From: JAVBNA01 sp031551875 | Lineage (GTDB): Bacteria > Bacillota > Clostridia > Oscillospirales > Acutalibacteraceae | DNA length: 64,000 nt | Reading direction: 5' to 3' | Assembly (NCBI GenBank): GCA_031551875.1 | Contig: JAVBNA010000026.1 | Span: 54,200-118,199 of the forward strand | In this document: positions 45,168-53,620 of the stretch, one piece after another | Position numbering within the stretch: the first letter of the stretch is position 1 | How the letters are laid out: every line of letters begins with the position of its first letter | Notes under the pieces: model-generated | Seen by the model: only the letters and a program-made list of their open reading frames with translations | The model's database searches: none | Told to the model about the DNA's origin: nothing | Position numbers and translations under genes: made by a program

Positions 45168-45198
45168 GCATAATATTCAATAATTATGAATATTATGC
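45168..45198. repeat. AT-rich inverted repeat upstream of the arg operon
   Basis: Perfect 12 bp arms GCATAATATTCA and TGAATATTATGC are separated by 7 nt. The half-sites TGAAT/ATTCA are those of ArgR but face outward, so it could be an auxiliary ArgR site that loops with the box at 45075. This is inferred. Confidence 0.5.
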
Positions 45199-45215
45199 AG
45201 AGCGCCTTTACAGCA

Positions 45216-45245
45216 AACCCCGTCCGCGTCAGCGCGGGCGGGGTT
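45216..45245 (-). terminator. Terminator of the QueG-like gene
   Basis: AACCCCGTCCGCG and CGCGGGCGGGGTT pair with one wobble around a 4 nt loop, 25 nt after the stop codon. The T tract on the minus strand is short. Confidence 0.6.
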
Positions 45246-45269
45246 CTGATGTCTGTACGCTGTCGTCTG

Positions 45270-45953
45270 TTATCTAAATTTGCAAACCGCGGCGCAAATG
45301 CCGCACACCGCGCCCCGGCCAATCTCCATGTAGGCGCTGCGCATGTGCGCACTGCACGCCTGCGCGTCAAACATGATCCCGCGAGGGGTGCCGGAGACAA
45401 AGTCCTCGCCGGTGATTGCATGAGCTGGGCAAGCCTGCACACAGGCGCTGCATGACCCGCAGCGTGAGGGCGGCGCGGGAGGCGGTTCATGGTCGGCGGT
45501 CAGCATTTTGTCAGTCAGCACGGTGGCCAGCCGCACGCGCGGCCCCGCCCCCGGCGCGATAAACAGCGTGCTCCTGCCGATCCAGCCCAGCCCAGCCAGC
45601 ACCGCAGCGGTCTTGTGCGGGAAAATCCCCATAAACGTCCCGCCGAGGTCGTGCACGGTCTGCGACGCGGCGACCGGCATCGCTTTATAGCCCTCCCGCT
45701 CAAGCAGGGCGGCCACACGCAGGGTACAGCTGTCCAGATAAGCGTTGACTGTGCGATAATGCTGGAAGTAGGAAAAAGTGGGCTTTTGTCCCGTCTCCAC
45801 CTCGTCGAGCACCGCATCGGACAGCTTAAACACCAGGCTGACCGCATAGGGCAGATGGGCATAGCGCGGATGGGACAGCCCCTTCACGCAGGCAAAGCCA
45901 TACCCTGCAAGTCCCTCTTCAATCAAGCCGTTAAGCAGTACATTGAGTTCCAC
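45270..45953 (-). CDS. QueG-like 4Fe-4S double-cluster protein (short)
   Basis: The 227-residue protein has a C-terminal double [4Fe-4S] region with CGSCSACVQACP and a final CGICAAVC, preceded by GLGWIGRSTLFI, the motif shared with epoxyqueuosine reductase (QueG) and reductive dehalogenase-like proteins. It is much shorter than QueG (about 300-380) and lacks the C-terminal HEAT-type part, so a queuosine role is not proven. GTG at 45953 is chosen with GGGAGG 5 nt upstream. It is 22 nt downstream of the oligopeptide-binding gene, probably in one transcript. Confidence 0.75.
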   Translation of the reverse strand: MELNVLLNGLIEEGLAGYGFACVKGLSHPRYAHLPYAVSLVFKLSDAVLDEVETGQKPTFSYFQHYRTVNAYLDSCTLRVAALLEREGYKAMPVAASQTVHDLGGTFMGIFPHKTAAVLAGLGWIGRSTLFIAPGAGPRVRLATVLTDKMLTADHEPPPAPPSRCGSCSACVQACPAHAITGEDFVSGTPRGIMFDAQACSAHMRSAYMEIGRGAVCGICAAVCKFR

Positions 45954-45975
45954 GTGATCCTCCCTTCCCGGACTG

Positions 45976-47580
45976 CTAATCCAGTTTACCGGCGGAAACA
46001 AAGTCGACGCTGTTCTTAAAGGGGCGGAAAACAATATTGGTCACGGAGGGCGCAAGCCCATAATAGCGTCCCTGGTTATAGAGGGGGTATACAACGGCGT
46101 TGCGGCTCAGGTAGTCCTCCGCCTTGAGGAAGGCGTCAGCCTGCTTTTCGGGGTCGTCCTCGTCCGAAATGTCAAGCAGCTTGTCGTAGGTCTCCGCACG
46201 CAGGAAGGCGGGATTTGAAAGGCTGTCGGTGGTAAACATAGATAAAAAGCTGTAGGGCCCGTCCTTTTCAGCGCGCAGCGGGCAGATGGCGGCCTGATAG
46301 TCCCCGTCGGACACGCGCTGCTGCAGCTTCTCGAGAGGCACCGGCTCGACGTTCATCGCATAGCCCAGCGACTCCTGCCAGTATTTGAGGATGACGTCCC
46401 CCATTTTGCGGTGCTCCAGGTCGTCCAGCACCAGAATCTTGATGGCGGGCAGGGCGTCCAGCCCGGTCTCCGACAGCCCTTCCTCCAAAAAGGCGCGGCA
46501 CTCCTTTGCACTGGCTGACAGCGGCGGGACGGGGCTGTTCCATTCGGTGTAAGGCTTTCCCGAGAAAGTCGTGATGGGCGGCAGGATGCTGTCGGTGGCG
46601 TCGTGCCCCTTGTCCAGCTCGGTGAGCAGCTCCTCCCGGTTGATCGAGGAGGTCAGCGCCTTGCGGACATTTGCGTTGCCGAAGGGCTCCTCCGACGTGT
46701 TGAAACACAGCGCCCAGGTGGTGTCCTCAAAGTGGAGCACATCCATGCCCTTCTCCCTGGCCTGGTCGGCGGTTTCGCGCGTCAGCTCAAGCGCATCGAA
46801 TTTATAGTCGGCCAGATTTGCCACCGGGTCGGCGGGCGGATCCCCCATCAAAAACATCACCTGCGCGGGCAGAACCTCTTGTGAGCCCTGATAGGCAGCC
46901 GATCTCACCACGCGGATGCTGGTGTCGTGACGCCAGCCGTTGTTTTTTGCCACCCGGAAAGGCCCGTTTGAATGGGTGGTCTCGGTTTCGAGGCCGTATT
47001 TGCCGCCCGAGGATTCAAACAGCTTCTTGTTGCAGGGCATAAAGGGGGCGAGCAATGTAACCTCCAGGAAGCCGGGCATGGATTCCTCCAGCGTGACCTC
47101 CAGCGTAAAGGTGTTGAGCGCTTTAACGCCCAGCTCCCCGAGCGGCTTTTTCCCCTCGCGCACATCCTTGCCGTTTTTGATGCAGTAGAGCGGCTCACAG
47201 GTGAGCGATCCGGTGTCGGGCGACAGCGCGCGCTGCACCCCGAATACAAAGTCGTCGGCCGTCACCAGCGTCTTGTCGTCCGACCAGCGCGAACTGTGAT
47301 GCAGGTAAAACGTGTATATCTTATAGTCCTCCGACGCCTCCCATTTGAGCGCCATACCCGGGATCACAGCGCCCGAAGCGTCCAGCCGCACAAGTCCCTC
47401 GTAGAGGCTGTCGATCAGGATCTGCGCCGTGTCGCCGGCGGCAACCTGCGGGTCAAGCGTCGCCGGCTCGGCGGGGATCCAGTACCGGAAATTTTTATCG
47501 GCGGGATTCTTCTGGCCGCACCCGGCCAGCACCCCCGGCAAAAGCAGGAGCGTCAACAGCACACACACAATCTTCCTCAA
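45976..47580 (-). CDS. Oligopeptide ABC transporter substrate-binding lipoprotein (SBP_bac_5)
   Basis: The roughly 534-residue protein has a lipoprotein signal with lipobox LAGC about residue 20 and a full OppA/DppA-type domain: LDPQVAAGDTAQILIDSLYEGL, then VRKALTSSINREELLTEL and WNSPVP. It would capture peptides outside the membrane. No permease or ATPase gene is adjacent, so it is an orphan receptor. The TTG at 47580 has AAAGGG 9 nt upstream; the ATG at 47589 is immediately against that site. Confidence 0.9.
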   Translation of the reverse strand: MRKIVCVLLTLLLLPGVLAGCGQKNPADKNFRYWIPAEPATLDPQVAAGDTAQILIDSLYEGLVRLDASGAVIPGMALKWEASEDYKIYTFYLHHSSRWSDDKTLVTADDFVFGVQRALSPDTGSLTCEPLYCIKNGKDVREGKKPLGELGVKALNTFTLEVTLEESMPGFLEVTLLAPFMPCNKKLFESSGGKYGLETETTHSNGPFRVAKNNGWRHDTSIRVVRSAAYQGSQEVLPAQVMFLMGDPPADPVANLADYKFDALELTRETADQAREKGMDVLHFEDTTWALCFNTSEEPFGNANVRKALTSSINREELLTELDKGHDATDSILPPITTFSGKPYTEWNSPVPPLSASAKECRAFLEEGLSETGLDALPAIKILVLDDLEHRKMGDVILKYWQESLGYAMNVEPVPLEKLQQRVSDGDYQAAICPLRAEKDGPYSFLSMFTTDSLSNPAFLRAETYDKLLDISDEDDPEKQADAFLKAEDYLSRNAVVYPLYNQGRYYGLAPSVTNIVFRPFKNSVDFVSAGKLD

Positions 47581-47653
47581 CCCGCACATCCCTTTCTTTC
47601 GGAGATTTTATTCTTTTTATCATACCACATCATGGCGGACTTTGACAACAAAT

Positions 47654-47683
47654 AAAAAGGGGGGAAATCTGGCGATTCCCCCC
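47654..47683 (-). terminator. Terminator of the flavin reductase gene
   Basis: GGGGGGAA and TTCCCCCC form the stem, and the minus strand then continues with TTTTT. It lies 10 nt after the stop codon. Confidence 0.75.
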
Positions 47684-47692
47684 AGCGTATTT

Positions 47693-48199
47693 CTATTCCC
47701 GTTCAAGAATCTTGACAATCTCGCCCACGTACATCTTGTGGTAATCGCCGTCGGCGTAATTGTCCCGGATGCCCCCGTCGGCAAAGCCCTCGGGATCGAT
47801 GAACTGCCCCGACAGCTTGCGGCAGACCAGCACAAGCTTCGCCTGTTTAAAGGCGGCCGTGCCCTCGGTGAAGCAGGGCGTCAGTCCGGTTTCGGCGGCC
47901 TTGTCGCAGTCGCGTCCTGAATGGCTGCCGCAGAAGGCCAGCGCGGATTTGTATTCGCTGTCAAAAAAGCTGACCGTAAACAGGTCGTTTTGCTCGAAAA
48001 ATTCAAAGGTATAGCGCTGGGGACGGATAAACGCAAACACCACGTTTTTGTTCCACATCACACCCACGCCGCCCCAGCTCGCAGTCATGGTATTGTATTT
48101 GCTTTCGTCCCCCGCCGTCAGCAGCATCCACTCGCTCCCGATTTTGGTGAAGGGGTTGAAGCTCAGCGCCCCGATCGGGCGCTCCTTAAAACAACTCAA
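47693..48199 (-). CDS. Flavin reductase family protein
   Basis: The 168-residue protein has the FMN-binding split-barrel pattern with WMLLTAGDESKYNTMTASWGG, FAFIRPQRYT and LFTVSFFD. Such proteins reduce free flavin or act as flavodoxin-like redox carriers. Start choice: the GTG at 48208 sits too close to GGGAG, while the TTG at 48199 has 9 nt spacing. It is a single gene between divergent and convergent neighbours. Confidence 0.88.
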   Translation of the reverse strand: MSCFKERPIGALSFNPFTKIGSEWMLLTAGDESKYNTMTASWGGVGVMWNKNVVFAFIRPQRYTFEFFEQNDLFTVSFFDSEYKSALAFCGSHSGRDCDKAAETGLTPCFTEGTAAFKQAKLVLVCRKLSGQFIDPEGFADGGIRDNYADGDYHKMYVGEIVKILERE

Positions 48200-48319
48200 A
48201 TCAATCACACTCCCAAAAATATTTCTTATCTTATACTATTATATCACACATTATTTGTGTTTGAACCTATATTTTTCCATTTTCCTTTGGTATAATGGAT
48301 AAAAAAGGAGGTTGTCTCG

Positions 48320-48997
48320 ATGAGTTCAGAGTATGTCCCTGAGTTTACCGGCATTCTGCGCAATTTCATGCTCAAGGTTCCGGAGGTCATTTCCCAGTGT
48401 TCAGGCATCCGCGTGTTCGGACGCAGGATCAAGTCGCTGGTTTTTTCCACAGACGCCTGCATCATCAAAAACTGCAACGCCGACGCTGTGATTGCCGTTT
48501 ACCCCTTCACCCCCCAGCCGGTCATCACCCAGTCGGTCATGATGGCCAGTGATGTGCCGGTGTTCGCCGGCGTGGGCGGCGGGCTGACCCGCGGCCAGCG
48601 GGTGGTGGACCTGGGACGTCACGCGGAATTTCAGGGCGCGTCGGGCGTCGTGGTCAACGCACCCACTCAAAATGAAACCATCGTCGAGCTCAAAAAGCAC
48701 ATCGACCTGCCCATCGTGGTCACGGTGGTCAACCGCACGCAGGACATCGGCGAGCGCATCAAGGCGGGCGCCTCCTTTTTCAATGTGTCCGCCGCGAGCC
48801 AGACGCCCTCTATCGTGCGGGAAATCCGTCAGGCGTATCCCAACGCCGCAATCATCGCCACCGGCGGCCCCACCGACGAGAGCATCCTCGAAACCATTGA
48901 GGCGGGCGCCAATGCCATCACCTGGACGCCGCCCTCCAACGGCGAGATTTTTAAAAGCATCATGTTGGCCTACCGGGAGGATCAGCCCCACCCGTAA
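48320..48997 (+). CDS. Predicted TIM-barrel protein of unknown function
   Basis: The 225-residue protein has repeated beta-alpha units and a C-terminal phosphate-binding-like segment IIATGGPTDESILETIEAGANAIT, as in KDPG aldolase, ThiE and TrpC-like barrels. Other conserved-looking segments are VFAGVGGGLTRG and INAPTQNE-type VVNAPTQNE. Related clostridial proteins are usually annotated only as hydrolases, and I cannot name a substrate. GGAGG lies 9 nt before the ATG. Confidence 0.6.
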   Translation: MSSEYVPEFTGILRNFMLKVPEVISQCSGIRVFGRRIKSLVFSTDACIIKNCNADAVIAVYPFTPQPVITQSVMMASDVPVFAGVGGGLTRGQRVVDLGRHAEFQGASGVVVNAPTQNETIVELKKHIDLPIVVTVVNRTQDIGERIKAGASFFNVSAASQTPSIVREIRQAYPNAAIIATGGPTDESILETIEAGANAITWTPPSNGEIFKSIMLAYREDQPHP

Positions 48998-49188
48998 TCG
49001 GAATCCGCAAAAAAAAGAGCCGCATACAAAGGAAGCATTGCCATTTGTGCCCTACAAACATCGCTGTGTATGCCCGGCCGCAAAGCTCAGGAAAATTCCC
49101 TGAACTCCTTGCAAACAACTCTTTTCGGAGGGTATTTAACTTTGTTTTGAATATTATTTATATTTTTGTTACAGTGGGGTATATTGAG

Positions 49189-49923
49189 ATGGAAAAAACG
49201 ATTTTAGGTTTCATGCTTATTTTTTTAATAATTCTTTCAAGTTGTACGCAACATAAAAGTTCTCCAACAACGTCAACAAACGTAAAAAGTGCTATTGTTA
49301 TTGAAAACGAAAGCGTAGAAAGCGCAAGTTTCGCTGATAGCTCGGATCATTTGGAGTCACAAGCAAGCTCTGGAGAGACTGAAGGTAATCATCAGGTTTT
49401 TGATTTTAATGAACTGCCTCAGGGGGAATATCCATATCCAGATACCACACTGAATCAGCTGTTTGAAAAATATGGAGAGCCTGTTAGCATCAAGTTCGTC
49501 ACCGCTCCAGGGTTTCCGCCCTTGTCAGTGAATTTTAACGGTTTCAGCTTTTTTATGTTTCTGCCTCTTGAAAATTATAATGATTTTGATATGCTTTCTT
49601 CAAGCGATGTGCGGCCTAAACTTTCAGAAAAGCAAAAAAACATCGATTTAAAAATTCTTTGTATCACCATTTCGGATAAAAATGCAAAATTTCCGCGTGG
49701 AATCACGATTGGAACGGAAAAAGCGCGGGTTCTCGCTGCTTATCCCGAGGGGTCAGAATTTATTAGTGAATATGATGAATTTGATGTAATATGTTACGAT
49801 TATGATTTTCTAAGTGACAGCAGTAGAGCGGACAGTGAATTCCATGGATATATATTGTATTATTTTGATAAAAATGGTATGTTAGATGAGGTAAAAATTC
49901 AGTGGTTTTATCATGATGTGTGA
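49189..49923 (+). CDS. AT-rich lipoprotein of unknown function
   Basis: The 244-residue protein has a lipoprotein signal with a lipobox-like LSSC about residue 19 and then a Ser/Thr-rich linker. The rest is a soluble domain with PYPDTTLNQLFEKYG and GITIGTEKARVLAAYP, a pattern resembling BamE/SmpA-like small outer domains, but I assign no family. Base composition is far more AT-rich than its neighbours, which suggests lateral transfer. GGGG lies about 9 nt before the ATG. Confidence 0.7.
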   Translation: MEKTILGFMLIFLIILSSCTQHKSSPTTSTNVKSAIVIENESVESASFADSSDHLESQASSGETEGNHQVFDFNELPQGEYPYPDTTLNQLFEKYGEPVSIKFVTAPGFPPLSVNFNGFSFFMFLPLENYNDFDMLSSSDVRPKLSEKQKNIDLKILCITISDKNAKFPRGITIGTEKARVLAAYPEGSEFISEYDEFDVICYDYDFLSDSSRADSEFHGYILYYFDKNGMLDEVKIQWFYHDV

Positions 49924-49963
49924 TCATTTTGTTACCACATAGTATAAGCCTTATATACATGAA

Positions 49964-49998
49964 AGAGGGTTTAGGAAATACATTTCCTAAACCCTCTT
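49964..49998. terminator. Terminator after the AT-rich lipoprotein gene
   Basis: AGAGGGTTTAGGAAAT pairs with ATTTCCTAAACCCTCT around AC, a perfect 16 bp stem followed by a short T-rich stretch. Confidence 0.75.
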
Positions 49999-50092
49999 CA
50001 TTACACGCCACTTACAGTGCGCGGCTCTTTTGGATTTGGCTTTTGATTTTCGCTTCCGGCGCGGACCGGCAGATGTTTATAGACCCGCGGCG

Positions 50093-50320
50093 CTATCCCA
50101 GTTTCGGCAGCGCATAATATTCCCTCAGCAGTTCCTCGATGCCCTTTTCAATCATCAGGGTGCGGCGCAGCAGCGTTTCGCCTTCGGGCACCCGTCCCCC
50201 GAAAATCTTAATCGCATAATAGGGGTTTTCATCTTCACCAAAATCCAGCTTTACTGTATAACTGGCGTTTTCGTCCTTTAGTGCATGCATTTCTTCATAG
50301 AGCTCTTCCAGCCTTGACAT
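50093..50320 (-). CDS. Small acidic protein of unknown function
   Basis: The 75-residue protein starts MSRLEELYEEMHALKDE and is rich in Glu, with a predicted helix, beta strands and a second helix. The ATG has GGGAGGAG 5 nt upstream, so it is likely translated. I do not recognise a family. Confidence 0.6.
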   Translation of the reverse strand: MSRLEELYEEMHALKDENASYTVKLDFGEDENPYYAIKIFGGRVPEGETLLRRTLMIEKGIEELLREYYALPKLG

Positions 50321-50468
50321 GATTCTCCTCCCATCTTCAAAATGCTCTGCCAGGCACTTTCGTTACATTATACAACAATCTTTCAAAAAATAAACCCCTT
50401 TTTTCTGAGAAAACGCGGTAATTTTTCGGTAAAATTCCAAATTATGCCTTATTTCCACGTCTTTCTTC

Positions 50469-50948
50469 CTATTTCAGGCTTTTGAGCAGTCCGCCGCACG
50501 CGATAATGTTCTGGATAAAGGGCGGAAAAGGCTCAGAACGGTAGGTTTTTCCGGTGGTTTTGTCGGTGATCGTGCCCGTCGAAAAGTCCACGGTAACCTC
50601 GTTTCCGTCGGCGATCCCGTACGCCGCCTCCGGGCATTCGAGGATGGGCAGCCCGATGTTGATCGCATTGCGGTAGAAGATACGCGCAAAGGTGGCGGCA
50701 ATTACGCAGGACACCCCGCTCGCCTTGAGGGCAATGGGGGCGTGCTCACGCGACGAGCCGCAGCCGAAATTTTTCTCCCCGGCGACGATGTCGCCCGGGC
50801 GCACTTTTTGGGTAAATTCGGGATCAATGTCCTCCATGCAGTGCTTTGCCAGCTCTTCATGGGAGGCCGTGTTGAGATACCGTGCCGGAATGATGACGTC
50901 GGTGTCCACGTTGTCCCCGTATTTATGAACGCGTCCCTGTGCTTGCAT
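50469..50948 (-). CDS. leuD: 3-isopropylmalate dehydratase small subunit
   Basis: The 159-residue subunit forms isopropylmalate isomerase with LeuC in leucine synthesis. The signature KNFGCGSSREHAP and DVIIPARYLNT match the short archaeal/clostridial type (about 160-170). GGAGG lies 8 nt before the ATG. It is 17 nt after leuC, and its stop codon is TAG. Confidence 0.95.
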   Translation of the reverse strand: MQAQGRVHKYGDNVDTDVIIPARYLNTASHEELAKHCMEDIDPEFTQKVRPGDIVAGEKNFGCGSSREHAPIALKASGVSCVIAATFARIFYRNAINIGLPILECPEAAYGIADGNEVTVDFSTGTITDKTTGKTYRSEPFPPFIQNIIACGGLLKSLK

Positions 50949-50965
50949 GTATGATGCCTCCCTTT

Positions 50966-52228
50966 TTATTCAATCGCCGCGGGGTCAGTGATAAAGCCGG
51001 TGACCGCGCTGGCGGCGGCGACCGCCGGGCTCGCGAGATAGACCTCCGAGCCGGTGTGCCCCATGCGGCCTACAAAGTTGCGGTTTGTGGTGGAAACCGC
51101 CCGCTCGCCGTCGGCCAGAATGCCCATGTGCCCGCCCAGGCAGGGGCCGCAGGTCGGGGTGGACACCACCGCGCCCGCTTCCACAAACGTCTCCATCAGC
51201 CCCTCGCGTAGCGCCTGAAGCCAGATGGTCTGCGTGCCGGGCAGAATGATGCACCGCACGCTCTTTTTCACTTTTCTGCCCCTGAGGACGGCGGCGGCGG
51301 CGCGCAGATCCTCCATGCGCCCATTGGTGCACGAGCCGATGACCGCCTGGTCAATGCGCACCTCGCCCACCTCGTCGATGGTGCGGGTGTTGTCGGGCAG
51401 GTGGGGGAAGGATATTGTCGGCCGCAGCGCCGACAGGTCAATGGTATACTCTTTGTCATACTCCGCGTCGGGGTCGGCGGCATATTCTACCGGCGTGCGG
51501 CGGAAGCGGCCCTGCACGTACGCCCGTGTGACGTCGTCCACCGGGAAAATGCCATTTTTCGCACCCGCCTCAATCGCCATGTTGGCGATGCACAGTCGGT
51601 CGTCCATGGAGAGATTTCTCACGCCACCGCCCGCGAACTCCATCGACTGATAGAGCGCACCGTCCACGCCGATTTTTCCAATGATGTGCAGAATGACATC
51701 CTTGCCTGACACCCATTCGGGCAGTGCACCGGTCAGGGTGAATTTGAGCGCGGACGGCACTTTGAGCCATACACGGCCGGAGATCATGCCCGCCGCCATA
51801 TCGGTGGATCCCACGCCGGTGGAAAAGGCCCCCAGCGCGCCATAGGTGCAGGTGTGGCTGTCGGCGCCGATGATCAGGTCGCCGGGGCCCACAAGCCCCT
51901 GCTCGGGCAGCAGCGCGTGTTCAATGCCCATCTCTCCCACGTCGAAAAAGTGCTCGATGTCATATTTGTCCGCGAACGCACGCACCTGTTTGCACTGCTC
52001 GGCGGCCTTGATGTCCTTGTTGGGGGTGAAGTGATCCATGACGAGCGCGATTTTATGCCTGTCATAGATCGCATCCTCGCCCGCCTTTTCAAATTCGTTG
52101 ATCGCCACAGGAGAGGTGATGTCATTGCCCAGCACCATATCAAGGGCCGCGTCGATCAGCTGCCCCGGGCGCACCTCTAAAAGCCCCGCGTGCGCGGCGA
52201 GTATTTTTTGCGACATTGTCATGCCCAT
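50966..52228 (-). CDS. leuC: 3-isopropylmalate dehydratase large subunit
   Basis: The 420-residue aconitase-like protein has the three [4Fe-4S] cysteines in SCTNGR and CGPCLGG, and LIIGADSHTCTYGALGAF near the active site. The ATG at 52228 gives the usual length of 420; a longer frame runs through the promoter into the regulator. It is divergent from a LysR regulator. leuA and leuB are not present here. Confidence 0.96.
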   Translation of the reverse strand: MGMTMSQKILAAHAGLLEVRPGQLIDAALDMVLGNDITSPVAINEFEKAGEDAIYDRHKIALVMDHFTPNKDIKAAEQCKQVRAFADKYDIEHFFDVGEMGIEHALLPEQGLVGPGDLIIGADSHTCTYGALGAFSTGVGSTDMAAGMISGRVWLKVPSALKFTLTGALPEWVSGKDVILHIIGKIGVDGALYQSMEFAGGGVRNLSMDDRLCIANMAIEAGAKNGIFPVDDVTRAYVQGRFRRTPVEYAADPDAEYDKEYTIDLSALRPTISFPHLPDNTRTIDEVGEVRIDQAVIGSCTNGRMEDLRAAAAVLRGRKVKKSVRCIILPGTQTIWLQALREGLMETFVEAGAVVSTPTCGPCLGGHMGILADGERAVSTTNRNFVGRMGHTGSEVYLASPAVAAASAVTGFITDPAAIE

Positions 52229-52259
52229 GCGTTTCCCGCCCTTCCTAATTTCTTCTTTT

Positions 52260-52288
52260 ATTATACCGCGCCATGTGTTATAATGCAA
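52260..52288 (-). promoter_or_regulatory. leuCD promoter overlapping the LysR promoter
   Basis: Minus strand: TTGCAT (52283-52288), a 17 nt spacer and TATAAT (52260-52265). The plus-strand -10 box TATAAT (52279-52284) for the LysR gene overlaps the leuCD -35 box, next to the palindrome ATGCAAATGCAT. This layout is typical of LysR autoregulation with activation of the divergent operon. Confidence 0.7.
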
Positions 52289-52330
52289 ATGCATATTAAA
52301 TATAATTACTATTATCGGGAGGAATGTCTC

Positions 52331-53215
52331 ATGCCCGCCAGTCTGGAGCTCTACCGCATCTTCTACACCGTCGCCGCACAGCAGAACATCTCCAAGGCCG
52401 CCGAACAGCTCTACGTCGGACAGCCCGCCATCAGCCGCGCCATCCGCAAGCTGGAGGACGAGCTGGGCGTGGTGCTCTTCCTGCGCGGGTCGCGCGGTGT
52501 CGCGCTGACCGAAGAGGGGCAGGTGCTCTACCGGCACGTGGCGGCCGCAATGGAGCAGATCGGCTCGGGCGAGGCTGTGCTCGAGCGCCTCAAATCGTTT
52601 CAGGCGGGAGAGTTTTCCCTCGGCGTCAGCACCACCCTGTTTAAGCACTTTGTGCTGCCCGCCATCAAGCCCTTTATGGAGAAATACCCCGATTTTCACA
52701 TCAAAATTATGGACAACGGCACCTATTCCACCCTAGGGCTGATCGAAAGCGACCGGGTCGACCTGGGTTTCGTCAGCCGTCCCTTTCACGACAAGGAGTT
52801 TCGGTTCACCCCGGTGAAAACCATCCACGACGTCTTTGTCGCCAAGCCGGAGTATCTGGAGAATCTCCGCGCATACGGCACAAAGGATGTTCTGTCGCGC
52901 GCGGCGCTTTTCCTGCTTGAGCCGGACAACATCTCCCGCCAGTACCTCGATCGCTACCTGCAGGACAACGGCCTGCGGCTGAGCGCGGAGCTGGAAACCA
53001 GCAACATGGACTTTCTGATTGAGATGGCCCGGCTTGGACTGGGCGTCGCCCACGTCATCCGCGATCTGGTCGAACCTGAGCTGCGTGACGGCTCGCTTGT
53101 GGCGCTTCCCATGTCGCCCCCCATCCCCCCGCGCGACATCGGTATCATCACGCGGCGGGGCAAAAGCCTCTCGCTTGCGGCAGCGTGCTTTGCAGACTTT
53201 TTGCAGCAGGAATAA
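52331..53215 (+). CDS. LysR family transcriptional regulator
   Basis: The 294-residue protein has an N-terminal winged helix (about 1-60) with NISKAAEQLYVGQPAISRAIRKLE and a LysR substrate domain (about 90-290). GGGAGG lies 8 nt before the ATG. Its divergent position and overlapping promoters suggest it controls leuCD, perhaps with a leucine-pathway intermediate as co-inducer; the ligand is not known. Confidence 0.93.
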   Translation: MPASLELYRIFYTVAAQQNISKAAEQLYVGQPAISRAIRKLEDELGVVLFLRGSRGVALTEEGQVLYRHVAAAMEQIGSGEAVLERLKSFQAGEFSLGVSTTLFKHFVLPAIKPFMEKYPDFHIKIMDNGTYSTLGLIESDRVDLGFVSRPFHDKEFRFTPVKTIHDVFVAKPEYLENLRAYGTKDVLSRAALFLLEPDNISRQYLDRYLQDNGLRLSAELETSNMDFLIEMARLGLGVAHVIRDLVEPELRDGSLVALPMSPPIPPRDIGIITRRGKSLSLAAACFADFLQQE

Positions 53216-53620
53216 AAATACAGCGCGGAAGAGCGAGAATCAATCGTCCTGACAATTCGTGATTTTAAAAATAAAACACCCCCTTTCTTTATGCACTATT
53301 ATAGCGAAATATTGTAAAAGTTTGCATGATTTACTTATTCAAGCTTTGAATAATATCTATTTTATTTATATATTCATATATTGTCAAAAAATGAGATTCC
53401 AAGTTTGGCAAATATGTCAGTGCCTTTTTTTCTGGAAATCCTTGCAACATTTTGCAAGCAGTGGTAGTATTATTTGGGAACAGTTTTCGGGGCTTTTTCT
53501 CCGGGCGACCCGTTAAATATTGCTTACAAGTATGTGCCATAAAAGTCTCTACTCTCCTTAACGGACGAAGAACCGCCGCCCTCTGGGCGGCGGTTCTTCG
53601 TTTTGTACATAGTTAGCGTA
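53216..53620. other. AT-rich convergent intergenic region
   Basis: About 400 nt between the ends of the LysR and cysteine synthase genes. It is AT-rich, with a repeat TTGCAACATTTTGCAA (53442-53457 area), and ends in a strong terminator. I see no supported gene; the 85-codon frame here has no ribosome binding site. Confidence 0.45.
53565..53601. terminator. Bidirectional terminator of the cysteine synthase gene
   Basis: ACGAAGAACCGCCGCCC pairs with GGGCGGCGGTTCTTCGT around TCT, a 17 bp stem, 20 nt downstream of the cysteine synthase stop. Confidence 0.88.

Noticed and set aside
53259..53516. 85-codon frame in the AT-rich gap
   Set aside because: It has no ribosome binding site and low-complexity composition.
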